Below, piece after piece: positions 43,880 through 55,290 of a stretch of DNA of 64,000 bases. Location: NCBI GenBank assembly GCA_034440635.1, contig JAOTON010001032.1:248001-312000 (forward strand). Direction: 5' to 3'. The notes beneath the pieces were generated by a model that was not told where the DNA came from, made no database searches, and saw only the letters and a list, made by a program, of their open reading frames with translations. Positions within the stretch are counted from its first letter, which is position 1. The number at the start of each line of letters is the position of its first letter. Position numbers and translations under genes: made by a program. This stretch comes from Lepas anatifera (Eukaryota; Arthropoda; Thecostraca; Lepadidae).

Positions 43880-46800
43880 CAATATTGTGCATAAAATGGA
43901 CCACCGCATATACAGTTTGGATGCAATGAAAACGCGTAGGAAATGAGATGCATGCACCAACACAATTGAAGCTTCTGGTGCTGTAAACGTCAAGTTTGGG
44001 ACATTTGTTCATTTAAAATCCCCACGAAAGCAACAAAGAAGCCTCTGATGCTCAATGGTGCACATAACCCCTTCCAATTTCGAACTAAGACCGGGTCAGG
44101 AATAGTATGACGCAGGAAATGTATATCATACTTCTTAGCCCTTATTCAAGTACGACACTTCTTTTCCAGTTGAACTGTGAAATACGTGCGCCAGCACCAC
44201 AGATGGAGCATTTTCCGCAGACAGCGATGTGTGTTAAAGACCACTGCGTTAGCATCTGATAATAATCAACAATCAGCCACGGGTGCCATTTTCTCCGCTC
44301 CCAAGTCCGCCTCGATCTATCTCCTTCCAGCTCTGAGCTGATGTACGGTTAGCCCCGGGGTCGGCCCTGGAACACTATATAGTTTCCGTAGCAGTGTTCC
44401 GGCTCGACACCAGTGGACGGGCGCTTTAGACATCCGTGCTAGGTTTGGTTAAAATAATACCGTCTCACTCACGATGCAACAAGATAGACCATTGCAACAA
44501 AATCTATTGAGTTTTGGTCAAGACGCATTGTTTTATTGAATCATAAGGGAAATAACGAAAATGTAGATACAAAACAAAATCCGCGACAATGACTTTTTAG
44601 GATTTAAAGTGGGATCGATTTCTTCACGCTGAACTTGATTCAAAAAGGAAAATTTTGCAAATTGTCCACAGGGGCATGCAAAATAAACATTCTTGGTTTA
44701 TTCTTTCATATAGTATCTTTAACTCTTTGCCCTGTTGTTTGATTTTAATAAAATTAGTGTGCATTGACAGATAATTGATTTAAAAATTTCAGATCTTTCA
44801 GATATGGGAAAATTCGAAGTTCAATGGTGGTTCCAGGGCGATAGTTATATGGTCACGTATATACATTTTACCTTCTTTGTTGCATAGATTAGCAAACATC
44901 AGATACTGCATGGCATCATGGACATCGAGATAAATGGTTTGAAATACAAAATCAGAGGCGGATGAAGGAAAGCAAAATAGTGGGTTAAGATGCATATTAC
45001 CTATGTCCAAAAGGAATGTGCATACATATGTTCCTCTGCCATTAATGATTTTCATATAGCCTGATCTTTATCCGCCCTTGCCAAACGGGGGGATTCGGAA
45101 TTATCTTGCCTTCTTTAAATGCATATGAATGCCTTTGTCTCTATTCGGTCTTGGAACCAGACACATGTCCTACATACTTGTCCCATTCATTGCACTTAGT
45201 ATAGGCGTGGAATAAAGATACCATAGGTAGTACACTTGCTGAAACCTCCTTAATTGCAGTACCTGGCACACCTATGACATCTTAGCATCATAGATTATAG
45301 GGTTAGGAGTAGGTATGGCATGATAACGTTTATTCTTTCCGGCTGTCCTGTAAGCAATCTTTTCACTCTGCAAGAATACAATCCAAATACGTTAGGCCCT
45401 CTGGTTTTGAGTTGCTGAAACTGGCTCTGTAAAAAATATGAAAATATAACTTAACTATCACCCCAAATATTATTCATAATGTTAAAAATTCTAGCAGGTC
45501 CTAATATTGGTACCAGTCACTTTGATCTGCGAATAAGGCATCATACACGAACATATTCGGCTTACGAATAGATCCGGCCTAAATACCGAGCCATAGGGCT
45601 GTCCCTGATGAAGATATCATTTCAAAACTTGCAGGGAATCTGCCTAGTTTAGTTTTAGGGAAAAGGTATAAAAGTTTCGCAAACCTTATCACGATCCATT
45701 CTGGGGATATCCCCTAAGAAATATAAGGGGTGAGCAGAACCCTACCCCTCTCCTGACAAGAATAGAGCTAAGCATGCAGAGTAATCCGGGCATTAGTACT
45801 ATTCCTGTTGCATCTGCAACACAAATTTTTTCCTGGCAAGGTTTCGGCTTGAAATACGGAAGCTAGATGAGTAGCATCCTACATCGCACCTTCTGATTAC
45901 AGAACGTCAGTCCATCAAAATCTTTTGACTGTCCCAAGTATGGTGTCGTGTTATAACTATTATTGGCCTCTTGCTGAGATACAGAATAACTTCATAATTT
46001 TCGTAATTCCAGATACAGACTAATTTCACGTTTTTATTCAACCGTGATGTTCAAGCAGACATGTTTAGCAAATTATCTATCCACATACATGAACCATGTA
46101 ATAAGATATGTGGCAAAGTTGTAGGGCTTATCGACCATGCTCGTTCGTCTTTTAGGCCTTTTTCTCTTCTTTTACTTCTTATGGTGTGCGATTTTAGTCA
46201 TGAGTAGCTCTTTTTATCCCGTCGTCTGTGCTAGGTAGCAACCAAGCCTTTCAGCCGTGATCTCTTATGTAGGTATATAGCTTAAATTTTATGTTTTTCA
46301 TGTTTAGCTTTACCTTTTACTTCTTAGGGTGTATACTGTCTGGTGTGTTCCACTGTAAATAGGTTTTTAATGCTTGGACTTCGCCTGTGAGTGGATTTTA
46401 TCTGTTGGCAATGCTGTTGAATACATAAAATGAATAAATAAATTTCAGAACGATGAAGACGACAGTGCATGCTTTATAAGTCGAGCAGATTCAATGACTT
46501 ATTTTGATGTCATGGCCAAATTAATGGAACTCCCCATCGCCAGGAATCTCATGAAATTGTTGCACCCTTTAACCTGACCCTCATCTGTATCTGGCTGATA
46601 ACTCTGGGAAACGTCTATGAAATTTCACCCAAAAAGTATGCTCTCCCCAATCGTTCCTACACGCAGTGTATGCCCATGTCTTCACTGACCTGCTGCCACC
46701 GCCCAAGAAAAAAACCTGGTTCGAAAGTACATCCACTGTGACAGACCAGTCTAAATGATGAATCGCGATGGACGAAAAGGTATCCTGATGAGCCCTAATT

Positions 46801-46970
46801 GGGGTGAAAGCTGGACTAGACGGTCACCGGGCTCCTGTGATAGGTAGACAGCGAGGTCCCTCTGGCTTCAGCCAGACTGTGGTTATCCTAGCGTTGTCTC
46901 ATTAGCTATGCCAGACATGGCATTTGAACTATTCGGGGCGCATATGCCGCCATAGAACGCTCCAATGAAG
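43880..46970. other. no gene seen; one possible LINE 3' tail
   Basis: About 3 kb of AT-rich, apparently unique DNA. TACATAAAATGAATAAATAA at about 46420-46442 looks like the A-rich 3' end of a LINE lying in plus orientation, but no coding part is recognisable upstream. Confidence 0.4.
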
Positions 46971-46973
46971 CAT

Positions 46974-47125
46974 CCAAGGGGAGGAGACTTGGGCGGCTTG
47001 AGCCCCCACCCCGCCAAATGTCTGAGTTATAGTTAATACATAGGCAAAGGGGCTGTTCAAGGTATTGGCGGGTGAGGCTCGAGCCCCCTAGTCCTCCCCG
47101 AAATGAATTCCTGGATCCGCCTCTG
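46974..47125 (-). mobile_element. MITE family C, copy 5
   Basis: GGCTTGAGCCCCC, ATAGTTAATACATAGG, GGCTCGAGCCCCCTAG, right end CTGGATCCGCCTCTG. The left boundary is approximate. Confidence 0.65.
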
Positions 47126-47129
47126 TAAA

Positions 47130-49010
47130 TGCTCCTTACCTTCAGTCCACTGTGTAGCAAACAACGCATTATCAGAGAGCGCACATCTTCTGCGCATCAC
47201 GAACTAATTAACACAGATTTATAACTGTTATCCGTGGTTCAATAAATCTCCCTAGCAATTAACCCTACTTAGACTACAGCGTTTCTGACGGAGCTCGTCG
47301 CTCATTCCTGAAATGAAGTAGTTAATTGTTTTTTTACCCTAAAAACAGGGTTGAATTAATATGATCACTAAAAATTTCCACAGCATATCATGCGCCAACT
47401 CATGTCTGAAAATATCGACCAAAAAATCAGACAGCATTCAGCCAAGCTTTAAGTCAAGGAAGTACGTCAAGGAAACGTCAAGGAAGAGTCTGGGGGAAAG
47501 TGGAGAAGACAACGGCGTATAGGCTCTGCCACGCCGCCAAAAGTGTTACTTAATTTTTGTACACATGCCGCCAATATTTCAAAGGTCTTCGCAGACCTTT
47601 CAAACATTGCTGATTTTGTTGAAAGGTATTCAGAAATTGAAAACTACAGATACCACAAACATGTGGCTAATCTGTGCACTGATGCTTGTATGGTTTTGTT
47701 GCCTGTGCTCTGGTACTAATACTTTTTCTACAAGTTGTACGACATGACAAAACAAAAATCGACCATGAGGCAAAGCCACCGCTGTCAGGTCAGCCCTGTG
47801 TCCAAACACCTGTCGCTGCCGAAAGGAGGGATTAGACGCTAATCCGCTAATGCCATGGCTCCCATCACTTTTTGATGGGTGGACATGGTAACATGACTCT
47901 TGCGGCCTCCAACGAAGGCAATCGTAACTCTTGCCCAAGGAAGAACAGGTCTGCAATGTCTGAGGTCATCGGCCACCAGTCCAGGATAGCCAGAGGGCAT
48001 TGGGACCGGGGAGGGGGCACATGATACAAAAATGATCCACGGTTGTATGTAAGTGAAAAGGTTCCGCGTTTTTGTAGGTACGTAAAATATCATTGCTTCT
48101 GTAAGTTTACTAACCAGGGTAATGAGGGGTCACGCCCTCCTAGTTTTCATATTTTTAAGCACTAATCCCACGTCGCTGCATGAAAAGAATTGATCTACGA
48201 ATATGTCCTCCCTCTGCTCGATATGGAGGACCTTTCTACGCCCCTGATTATGATGTGTTTTTAGTCTGGGGACAAGGGCGTCGCTACTAAATTTCAACTT
48301 CGAGAAAAAATCCACGATGACTGGAGGAGGGGGAGAGTGCAAGGACGAGGTGGAAGGGCAAACTTAATGACATTGGTTGACTTTGTAAACGTTCCCGATG
48401 CACTTCATTGGCACTAAAATTGAGAAAATTTATCTAGATCCATGCAGGTAGTAGAGAGAAAACGGGAAACACTAGGTTAAATCCCCAAATTCTGGATGGA
48501 ACACCCGACTGGCTCACCAGCTAGTGTGACGCGTCCCTCAACTCCGCCCCCCCCCCCCCGCTTCCGACGTCCATGTCTGAGGGTGCGGCCACAGCGCTGT
48601 TTGAGCTTGAGGAAATGGTCGGCACATATGAGGGCGGCTGTGTCAGCAGGAGTTTGACTGACAGCATCAGAAGGGCCTTGACCCGGTGAAGAGGGCCGTG
48701 AGTCGGAAGTTCTCTGGCGGTCAACGCAGCTACTTCTGGAGGAAAATGGTGGCCCTGTGGCCGGTGACTTGCGGCTTGTAAACATAGCTCTCCTTGACTC
48801 CAGGGCAGAGCCAGTGGGGAGACAGGGGGCGAATTAGCCCCCCCTCTGCCTGAAATGAAGAATTTTGACACTGACCCTTTGGCGTTGACTGGAAAGAAAT
48901 GGGTTGAAAAGTGAATCTTGTCCCTTCTCAGATGCCGGCCCAGTGGCACTTCTGCCCTGATCGCTACAATTGTTTTGCCCACTTTTGTATTTTTTAGTAC
49001 TGTGAGTATC
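47130..49010. other. no gene seen; possible MITE at 48802-48951
   Basis: CAGGGCAGAGCCAGTGG near 48802 and CCAGTGGCACTTCTGCCCTG near 48951 are inverted ends of a MITE-like unit, but their flanks do not match. The 198-codon minus frame at 48521-49117 crosses this unit and the start of a family D element, so it is chance. Confidence 0.4.
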
Positions 49011-49014
49011 TTAA

Positions 49015-50046
49015 CCCTCGTCCCACGGGGGGCCATCGATGGCCTCCCTAAGGTTTTTTTCGGGATAGCAGAAAAACGACAAGACGCAGCACCGCAGTTG
49101 AGGGCTCTATCTCTCACACCATCATTTTCCCACCACCCCTGAAAATTTTTTACCCAGGGTCACCCAAGGTCAGGTCACCAGGCGAGGTCAACCAACGTCA
49201 CCTCACTTCAAACTTTTGAGCTCTATAAGAGCTACATTTCTTCGTCGATCGATTTGAAAGTTCCTACACTTCATGAACCCACCAGGGTCTACAAGGTGTA
49301 TATCCGGGATTTTTCGATTTCGTGACCTGAGGTCAGGTCACGAGGTGACCTCTTCCATTGAAAAAGCATGGGAAAAAGCTGTCTTATAATCTAAAATTCA
49401 CAAAAACGATTGCAAATGCTTGGCTTGCTCAGTAGACCGTTCTTGGACACCCTTTCACGGATCCCAGGGGTCATATTTTCCCTTTGACCTCTCGAAGGTC
49501 ATCCAAGGTCACCAGGGGTCAGAAACAATATTTTGGCAATAACTTTTGACCTTAGTTAAGCTAGAGCGCTGAATCTAACACCATCGTGTATGTCTCATTA
49601 CTGGCTTTCATTAGATATACGGCAAGGTCACTTTTTGACCTTTGGTGACCTCAGGTCATATGAGGTCACGAGGTGACCTCTGGAGGTCAAACCACTGGCG
49701 GGAGGTCATTATGTTCCACAAAGCGGGAAAAAGTCTGACATTTTCCTATCCAATGTACTTTACCAGATTGCAATAGCTCTAATGGCATAAGAGTTATGCC
49801 CAGTTTTCTTAAGCATTGCATATTTGAGTGAAAATAGCCTATCGTGACCTAACTTGACCTCTGGAGGTCAAACCATTGACCTGAGCGCTTAAACATGCGA
49901 AGCGATTTCTTAATCAATTCACGTGAGCTTTCTAATGCACTTTGCAGATTTGCGCTAACCCCCATATTTTCGGAGTTAGAGGGGGGACTCATCGATGGCT
50001 CCCTGTGGGGCGAAAAGGTGGCGCCGGACCCCCGGTGGGGCGCGGG
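49015..50046 (+). mobile_element. family D element, copy 1, near-complete
   Basis: Starts CCCTCGTCCCACGGGG and ends CGGTGGGGCGCGGG. TTAA precedes it (49011-49014) and CTAA follows (50047-50050), one base off. CCATCGATGG lies near both ends. The body carries dense AGGTCA/TGACCT half-sites. CCC...GGG ends plus TTAA fit piggyBac-type non-autonomous elements. No transposase. Confidence 0.85.
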
Positions 50047-50102
50047 CTAATACTGACCTATTTACAGTTGTTGTCCGTCCCCTAAATGCCTTTAAGTGCG
50101 GG

Positions 50103-50528
50103 CTATATTAAAATATTTTCGTTTGCTTTGTTAACATCCTGCTCTACTTTCCTACTTTGTTTTTCCTGCTTATTTGCAAAATTAAATTGTGCATGAAGAA
50201 TCCCCAAAGCGTATTTTTTTAAGAAAAACCATACAGGAAAAATTTCAACCTTGGAATTCGTGGGTTTGCTCAGAGGTTTTCCCTTTTGTTCATCGGGACA
50301 CATTCGCGCTAGTCCACAACAAAATCTTTCAACTAAAAATGAGAAGAAGGCATCCAGCAAAGACGTTTTCTTGTTGCAGGTGATTAAAAAGGGTAAACAT
50401 TGATTAAATGCTGCAATGCTTGGTTGGAATTTTTCCTGAGCTGATAGATTTCGTAGTGCTGAGCCGACGAGCATGATTATAAGTTGACAAGATGCTTGAT
50501 AAACTGCCTCCTCCAGCCATGAATGCAA
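50103..50528 (-). other. unrecognised 141-codon open frame
   Basis: ATG-initiated minus-strand frame with a mixed, partly hydrophobic product. No domain recognised. The 5' part (about 50486-50600 on the plus strand) resembles 62697-62790, hinting at an interspersed repeat. It could be a remnant of its coding part. Confidence 0.18.
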
Positions 50529-50863
50529 AATAAAGCAAATATGAAATAATTATATATTCCTTTACTGCCCTGGTCAGAATCCTCATAATACATTAGGTCA
50601 AAACATAAATTATTGGTCATAGTGTGATCTGAGAGCGCGAATGTTACCTTTTAACTCGAGATCTCACCTCACACCTTGACCAAGAAATGTTTTTCACCTG
50701 TTGTATAAGGAGGATTGTAATCAAGGGCTGTGCCTGAATATATGATCACATCAGTGACAGATACATGGGGGCAGAGGAGCAAGAAGTCTCCCTCCGAAAT
50801 GTCAGAGTCGCCATACCAAATACATAGCTGGAGGCTATTCAGGGGCAGTAGCGGGGAGGCCTG

Positions 50864-51108
50864 CATAGGCGGATCCGGGGGGGCAAGGGGGCACGTGCCC
50901 CCCGATCGACCCTCGGCGCCCCCTGAAATGGCCACGGCGCCCCCCTGAAATGTCGCTTAACACCCCCCCAGGATGCGAAAATCGGCGCCCACCGATAGGA
51001 TTTGGCGCCCACCTGATAGGTTTTGCCGGTCAAAAGTGGCGCCCCCTGGTCCGGAAGGCGTCCCTCCGGGAAGGTGCCCCCCGATCGGCAATCCTGGATC
51101 TGCGTATG
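50864..51108 (-). mobile_element. MITE family B, copy 6, complete
   Basis: CATAGGCGGATCC ... GGATCTGCGTATG, flanks GAGGCCTG (50856-50863) and GAGGCTTG (51109-51116), 7 of 8. It is inserted into or beside a family C element, whose right end follows at once. Confidence 0.88.
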
Positions 51109-51163
51109 GAGGCTTGAGCCTCTTAGTCCCGCCCCCAAAATGAAACCCTGGGTCCGCCTCTGA
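51109..51163 (-). mobile_element. MITE family C, right-end fragment
   Basis: GGCTTGAGCCTCTTAGTCCC, then AAAATGAAACCCTGG and GTCCGCCTCTG. The other half is missing or lies decayed before 50864. Confidence 0.55.
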
Positions 51164-51169
51164 ATCACA

Positions 51170-53000
51170 GTGCATTTGCTACATTTTGCATCCAGAATTC
51201 GCCGAGGCAGGCCATTATACACATTATCAAGTTGGAATTTTTCCGTACATGTCTGTTCTATGAATGCTGTCTAAGAAGATGAGTCTGGACTACAAGCAAG
51301 AGCTGTAGGGTGGCTTTGTATCTGGGTCCTATCTTTGGTGGTGTGTCTAGATGGTAATGACTTTACATTTCAAAATTTACTTATAGGATTACGGCCATGC
51401 TTTTGTCCGAAGAACTTCGGGACGAAAATGATGATTATTTTATTTAACGGCTATCTTCTGATAGTTTTGTTTTTTGTTTTGAGATGTGTGTGTCAGCAGT
51501 CATAATATATGATCACGGCTTTTATTTTCCTAACGATCCCATCCACAAGAGAAGGCCTTGATTATACGAAATGTATATTTCCCAATGAAAACCAGCTTCC
51601 AGCTAACGCCATTATCCTCATCTGTAAGATAACTCGATTGAATGGTAAAACTTGATTGCACCAAAAACCGTCATTTTGTTTAAATTTTACCCCATGAATA
51701 CAGCCACAATCTAAATGTCTCAAGTATGGGGCATAGCTATGCACTGTAACACAAATTAGGCCCCACTTGTCAAAAATAGTCTCTATTTCAGTCACTTCCC
51801 GACTTAAATCCCCATATCTCTAGGATGTTATTTACCACAACTTGCCTTCAAACTGGGAGCATGCCTATCATCTATTGTATAACTTTGTCCGTGAATCGCG
51901 GTAATAATCTCTCATACGGACCTCGCATAGCGTGCCGGAGGCCGGCTAGAAGATGGAGCTGTGTCCTTTTGTCCTTCACAGAACCCCGTCACTGAATGCT
52001 ATCCTCTGGGTCTAAGCTGATTGTGAGGTTTAAGCGTACTGAATATGTCCGATGTCATTGTACATAAAAGGCGGAATATTGCAAATCGGTTTTCAATGCC
52101 ACTAGAATGGTGGGATGCAAGATAATGCGAATGCGATGGTGGATCTGCAAGGTATTGCTAGTAATATTTGCAGATTAAGCATGTGCTGCATTCGTCCAAC
52201 TGACTTTGTGTTGGTTTTGCGGCTATTGGCAGAGGCAGAGCCACGGGTCAGTTCAGCTATGGGCCGCTGAAAAAGAGCACAATTTTACCCCTGCGAGCCG
52301 AATTTGGAGGATTTTTAAGCAAAATGCTATGTTTCCTATCACGATTTTCTGGGGCTGTCCCTCAAAACGTTTGGTGTAGGTCAGCTACTCGTTATTGGTA
52401 CTTTCAAATAATTAAATTTGCAGGTGTATTTTTTGGCCAGTGTTCACAGCTTTCTTTCAATATGTGCCTGGAAGCTCGCAATGATCTCGGCTGTCGTTGT
52501 ACGTATATGCTTTCACAAATCGCCGCGTCATGCAGCTCCCAGAATGCAAATGCTATGGTTTGGAATAGCATTATAGGTTGCCGAACGGTGTCATCACTTG
52601 CTGATTAGCTTTCTCCTGGAGCGAGCCCTATTCTAGAGTTGCACGGCCTACTTTTCTTTTACTGTGCCTCAATCTGCAAAGTTTTGATTCTGAGTTTGTC
52701 TTCTTGATGTTACGGGCGTTCTTGGAAACGCTGTGAATGTACCTCACATAGTATGGCATGCTGTAAAATATGAAATGTAGCACCAATCACCAACTCAGTG
52801 GTTCAGTCATATCGGTGTCCTAGCCATTTCGAGATCATGTCAATATTACTGACAATAATGACATCACCAGGGGCTACAGAAGTTCACACTTCTTCAATGT
52901 TGTTTCATGCTGAGGTAAAAACAATAACAACAACTCGTTTACAGGGGTGGTGGCAAAGACAGATTCTGTCATCGAAATGCTTCAGGCCTGAAAAGTGAGA
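51170..53000. other. no gene seen
   Basis: AT-rich unique DNA. A MITE-like left end CAGAGGCAGAGCC at about 52231 has no partner. Confidence 0.4.
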
Positions 53001-53013
53001 TCTGTAAAAATTG

Positions 53014-53562
53014 AAGAGGCGGGCGCCGCTACGGACTCTTTTTGAAACCACTACCGCTACTTCCGTTACCTTGGACAGCTGAAACTGCTGACGCTACTAG
53101 TGCTACTGCTTCAATGTCGCGAAACCGCTACTCGCTACACCGCTACTATCGCTACTTTTTATTTCAACGTGCTACTGAAGTGCTACTATAATATTGTTGC
53201 TTCTTGTTCTTATGAAATAATTTTAAGAAAACTATTGCTTATTTGTATATTACATGGGAGAGAAACAGTTTTGTTGTAGGATATGCAAACAAAATCACAC
53301 AAAAATAACTCAACCCCTTTTTCTGATTGGGAAAATATTCTTCTCAATCTCCATCTCCTAATGGTTTTGGATGGTGGTTTCCTTAGCATGCTGTCAGTAG
53401 CGTTAGTGTTTTTTAATTATTGTGACTTTGTTACCCGCTACTTTGCTATTTATCGGTTATAGAAGCCGCTATTGCTACGCCGCTACCATTTGGGCAGTAT
53501 GTGAGAAGCAGAGTAGCGGATTGGCGGATTAGCGGACTACAGCAGCGGAGCGCCTGACTCTG
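53014..53562. mobile_element. hAT element family E, copy 2, short form
   Basis: Starts AAGAGGCGGGCGCCGCTACG and ends CGCCTGACTCTG, with GCTACC/CCGCTAC modules at both ends as in 11014-12357. Flanks AAAAATTG (53006-53013) and GAAAATTG (53563-53570) match at 7 of 8. No family D insert here. The centre is AT-rich. Confidence 0.8.
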
Positions 53563-53715
53563 GAAAATTGCATGATATTTCACGACATCCATCACAAAAG
53601 GACAAAACTTTCGTTTCATCCATCATCTTATGCCCGTCTCTGGCAGCAGAACTGATGCTCAGTCCACCAATACATATTTTAAGATTCAGAAGGTTTGAGA
53701 GCGTTCGGTAACTAA

Positions 53716-53723
<8 letters not shown>

Positions 53724-53772
<49 letters not shown>

Positions 53773-53907
53773 CAGCCCAGAATGTACTGCTGTCAACGAG
53801 ACAACCTGTAGGCAGTGCTTATTTCGATACTGTTAAATGTGTCATTGTTCTGGGAATTGGATGTATGCAACAATGTTTGAAGTAATGATGTAATAAAAAA
53901 CATAAAA
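53724..53907 (+). mobile_element. retroposed fragment with (CT)n head
   Basis: Flanked by a perfect 14-base duplication AACTAACCAACTTC (53710-53723 and 53908-53921). The insert opens with about 46 bases of (CT)n, continues with about 120 bases of unknown sequence, and ends in an A-rich tail ATAAAAAACATAAAA. The structure fits a 5'-truncated LINE or processed RNA inserted by target-primed reverse transcription. Confidence 0.85.
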
Positions 53908-53921
53908 AACTAACCAACTTC

Positions 53922-54329
53922 CTCAGTGTGCTGGAATAACTGCCTCCATTATTAACCGGGAGAGCGTCCTCCATTATTTGGTGCCAAGCTTCAACATCTT
54001 GACAGACATGTGTGGTTTGAAATTCTATTGGTGACCCTCAAAAATGTTTTTGAAGTCTGTGTTGCTTCTTATAGGTATTGATACTCATCTGTGTTTTTTT
54101 TGTCATGACTTCAGTGTAATGGGGGTCGTGTTGCTGATCTAAGTGAATAAAACAAAACAAATACAAATAAAAGCTGCAATTAGAGCTGGGTAGAGTTTTG
54201 TAAGATTTTAGAGATGATCCAGTCCATGATGACAGCGGTGCTGAACTTGCCCGTTCATGGCTGCATTAGACAGGCTCCGCCAATGACGAAACGTCTATTT
54301 GAAGGGCTTCAGAGAAATCCAAGGGCTTC
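53922..54329. other. no gene seen; possible LINE tail
   Basis: AAGTGAATAAAACAAAACAA at about 54140 resembles a LINE 3' end. Nothing else is supported. Confidence 0.4.
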
Positions 54330-54383
54330 AAAGAAATCCATTGATGATTTCAAGGCTCCTTGGACTAGTCAATGGATTTCTTT
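54330..54383. other. 15-bp inverted repeat with structured loop
   Basis: AAAGAAATCCATTGA (54330-54344) and TCAATGGATTTCTTT (54369-54383) are exact complements. The 24-base loop holds a second pair, CAAGG/CCTTG. Related GAAATCC words lie just upstream. Confidence 0.75.
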
Positions 54384-54621
54384 CATGGATACATCATAAA
54401 TAGTATGTTTTCGGTCTACGGGACGCTAATACAGTCAAGCATTCGCTCATTACGAAATGCGTTGAGTGGTCTGTAATATAATAACGTGCAAATTGTTCGA
54501 AAATGCGAAATGTTCTATGTGTCCCACTAAGAAAACACAACATTGGTGATTAAAAGTAGACGTTCTATTTTCTCTACCCTTCCCTATCTAACCCCTTCCC
54601 CCAATAAACCGCTGAATGCAG

Positions 54622-54815
54622 CCCCTGAACCATCGCCATCTTCTTTAAATGGCAGTAAATCCACTGGTCTTTCGTCCGCTGCATCCCAAGCCTCGCGGAA
54701 CTTGTCATGCAAATTGCTCGGTTGTGCAATGCTCGTTGCAATTTTCCTTGTCGGTGCCGTCATGTTGACTGCAGGAGATCTGGATGGTGCCCTTTACCAC
54801 AGCTGCTGTGTGTAG
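54622..54815 (+). CDS. candidate terminal exon with a transmembrane segment
   Basis: A strong 3' splice site precedes it: a pyrimidine-rich tract (54570-54605, CCCTTCCC and CCCCTTCCCCC) and TGCAG at 54617-54621. The frame then encodes a Ser/Pro/Ala-rich stretch, SCKLLGC, and a hydrophobic run AMLVAIFLVGAVMLTAG suited to one membrane pass, then a short DLDGALYHSCCV tail and TAG. It would be the C-terminal anchor of a membrane protein. The upstream exon is not identified. The frame also continues 5' of the acceptor, so an unspliced short ORF is possible. Confidence 0.28.
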
Positions 54816-55049
54816 CGTGACTTTGTAATGGGCTGGTGTGGAGGTTGGGTACCCCAGTAACTTTCTACTGCTGGTGTTGGGTCGGTATTGTTACCGCTGT
54901 ATTCCGGATCAGAGCGCTTCTCACAATGAAGACGGAAGGTTCGCGGTGGTGCGACATTTGAGGGAGGTCGAATACATGTATTGGTTGTGTTATTGAATTG
55001 TGGTTGTTGTAGTGGTAAGTATGAATATCCGCGTTAGTGTACTACTATG

Positions 55050-55228
55050 ATAATTGTTGGGGTTTAACGACGCACCAACTGCCAGGGTCATACGGTGTCG
55101 CTAACTCTCATCCTGTTGGAAGGGATTTGGGGGATCAGATCAACTTATTCAGAGGCTTTACCGGGACTTGAACCCAGGACAGGTGGCTTAGAGAACAAGG
55201 ATGCTGTCCACTAAACCGCCCATCCCCA
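55050..55228 (-). mobile_element. tRNA-headed SINE, type 1 variant, intact duplication
   Basis: Flanked by a perfect 15-base duplication TAGTGTACTACTATG (55035-55049 and 55229-55243). The minus strand reads head GGGGATGGGCGGTTTAGTGG, B box GGGTTCAAGTCCC, core CCTTCCAACAGGATGAGAG and TATGACCCTGGCAGTTGG, tail TCGTTAAACCCCAACAATTA. Confidence 0.95.
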
Positions 55229-55290
55229 TAGTGTACTACTATGTACTACTGTGTACCACTGTGTACTATGTACTACTATGTACTATGCAT
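55229..55290. repeat. (TACTACTATG)n-like short tandem repeat
   Basis: Imperfect TGTACTACTATG units, grown directly out of the SINE's right target duplication. Confidence 0.8.

Noticed and set aside
48802..48951. A MITE with CAGGGCAGA ends
   Set aside because: The ends are inverted but the flanking octamers (CTTGACTC, ATCGCTAC) do not match. Not listed as a separate element.
48521..49117. 198-codon minus-strand ORF, the longest in the window
   Set aside because: It crosses the start of a family D element and a MITE-like unit, and has no domain. Chance openness in GC-rich repeats explains it.
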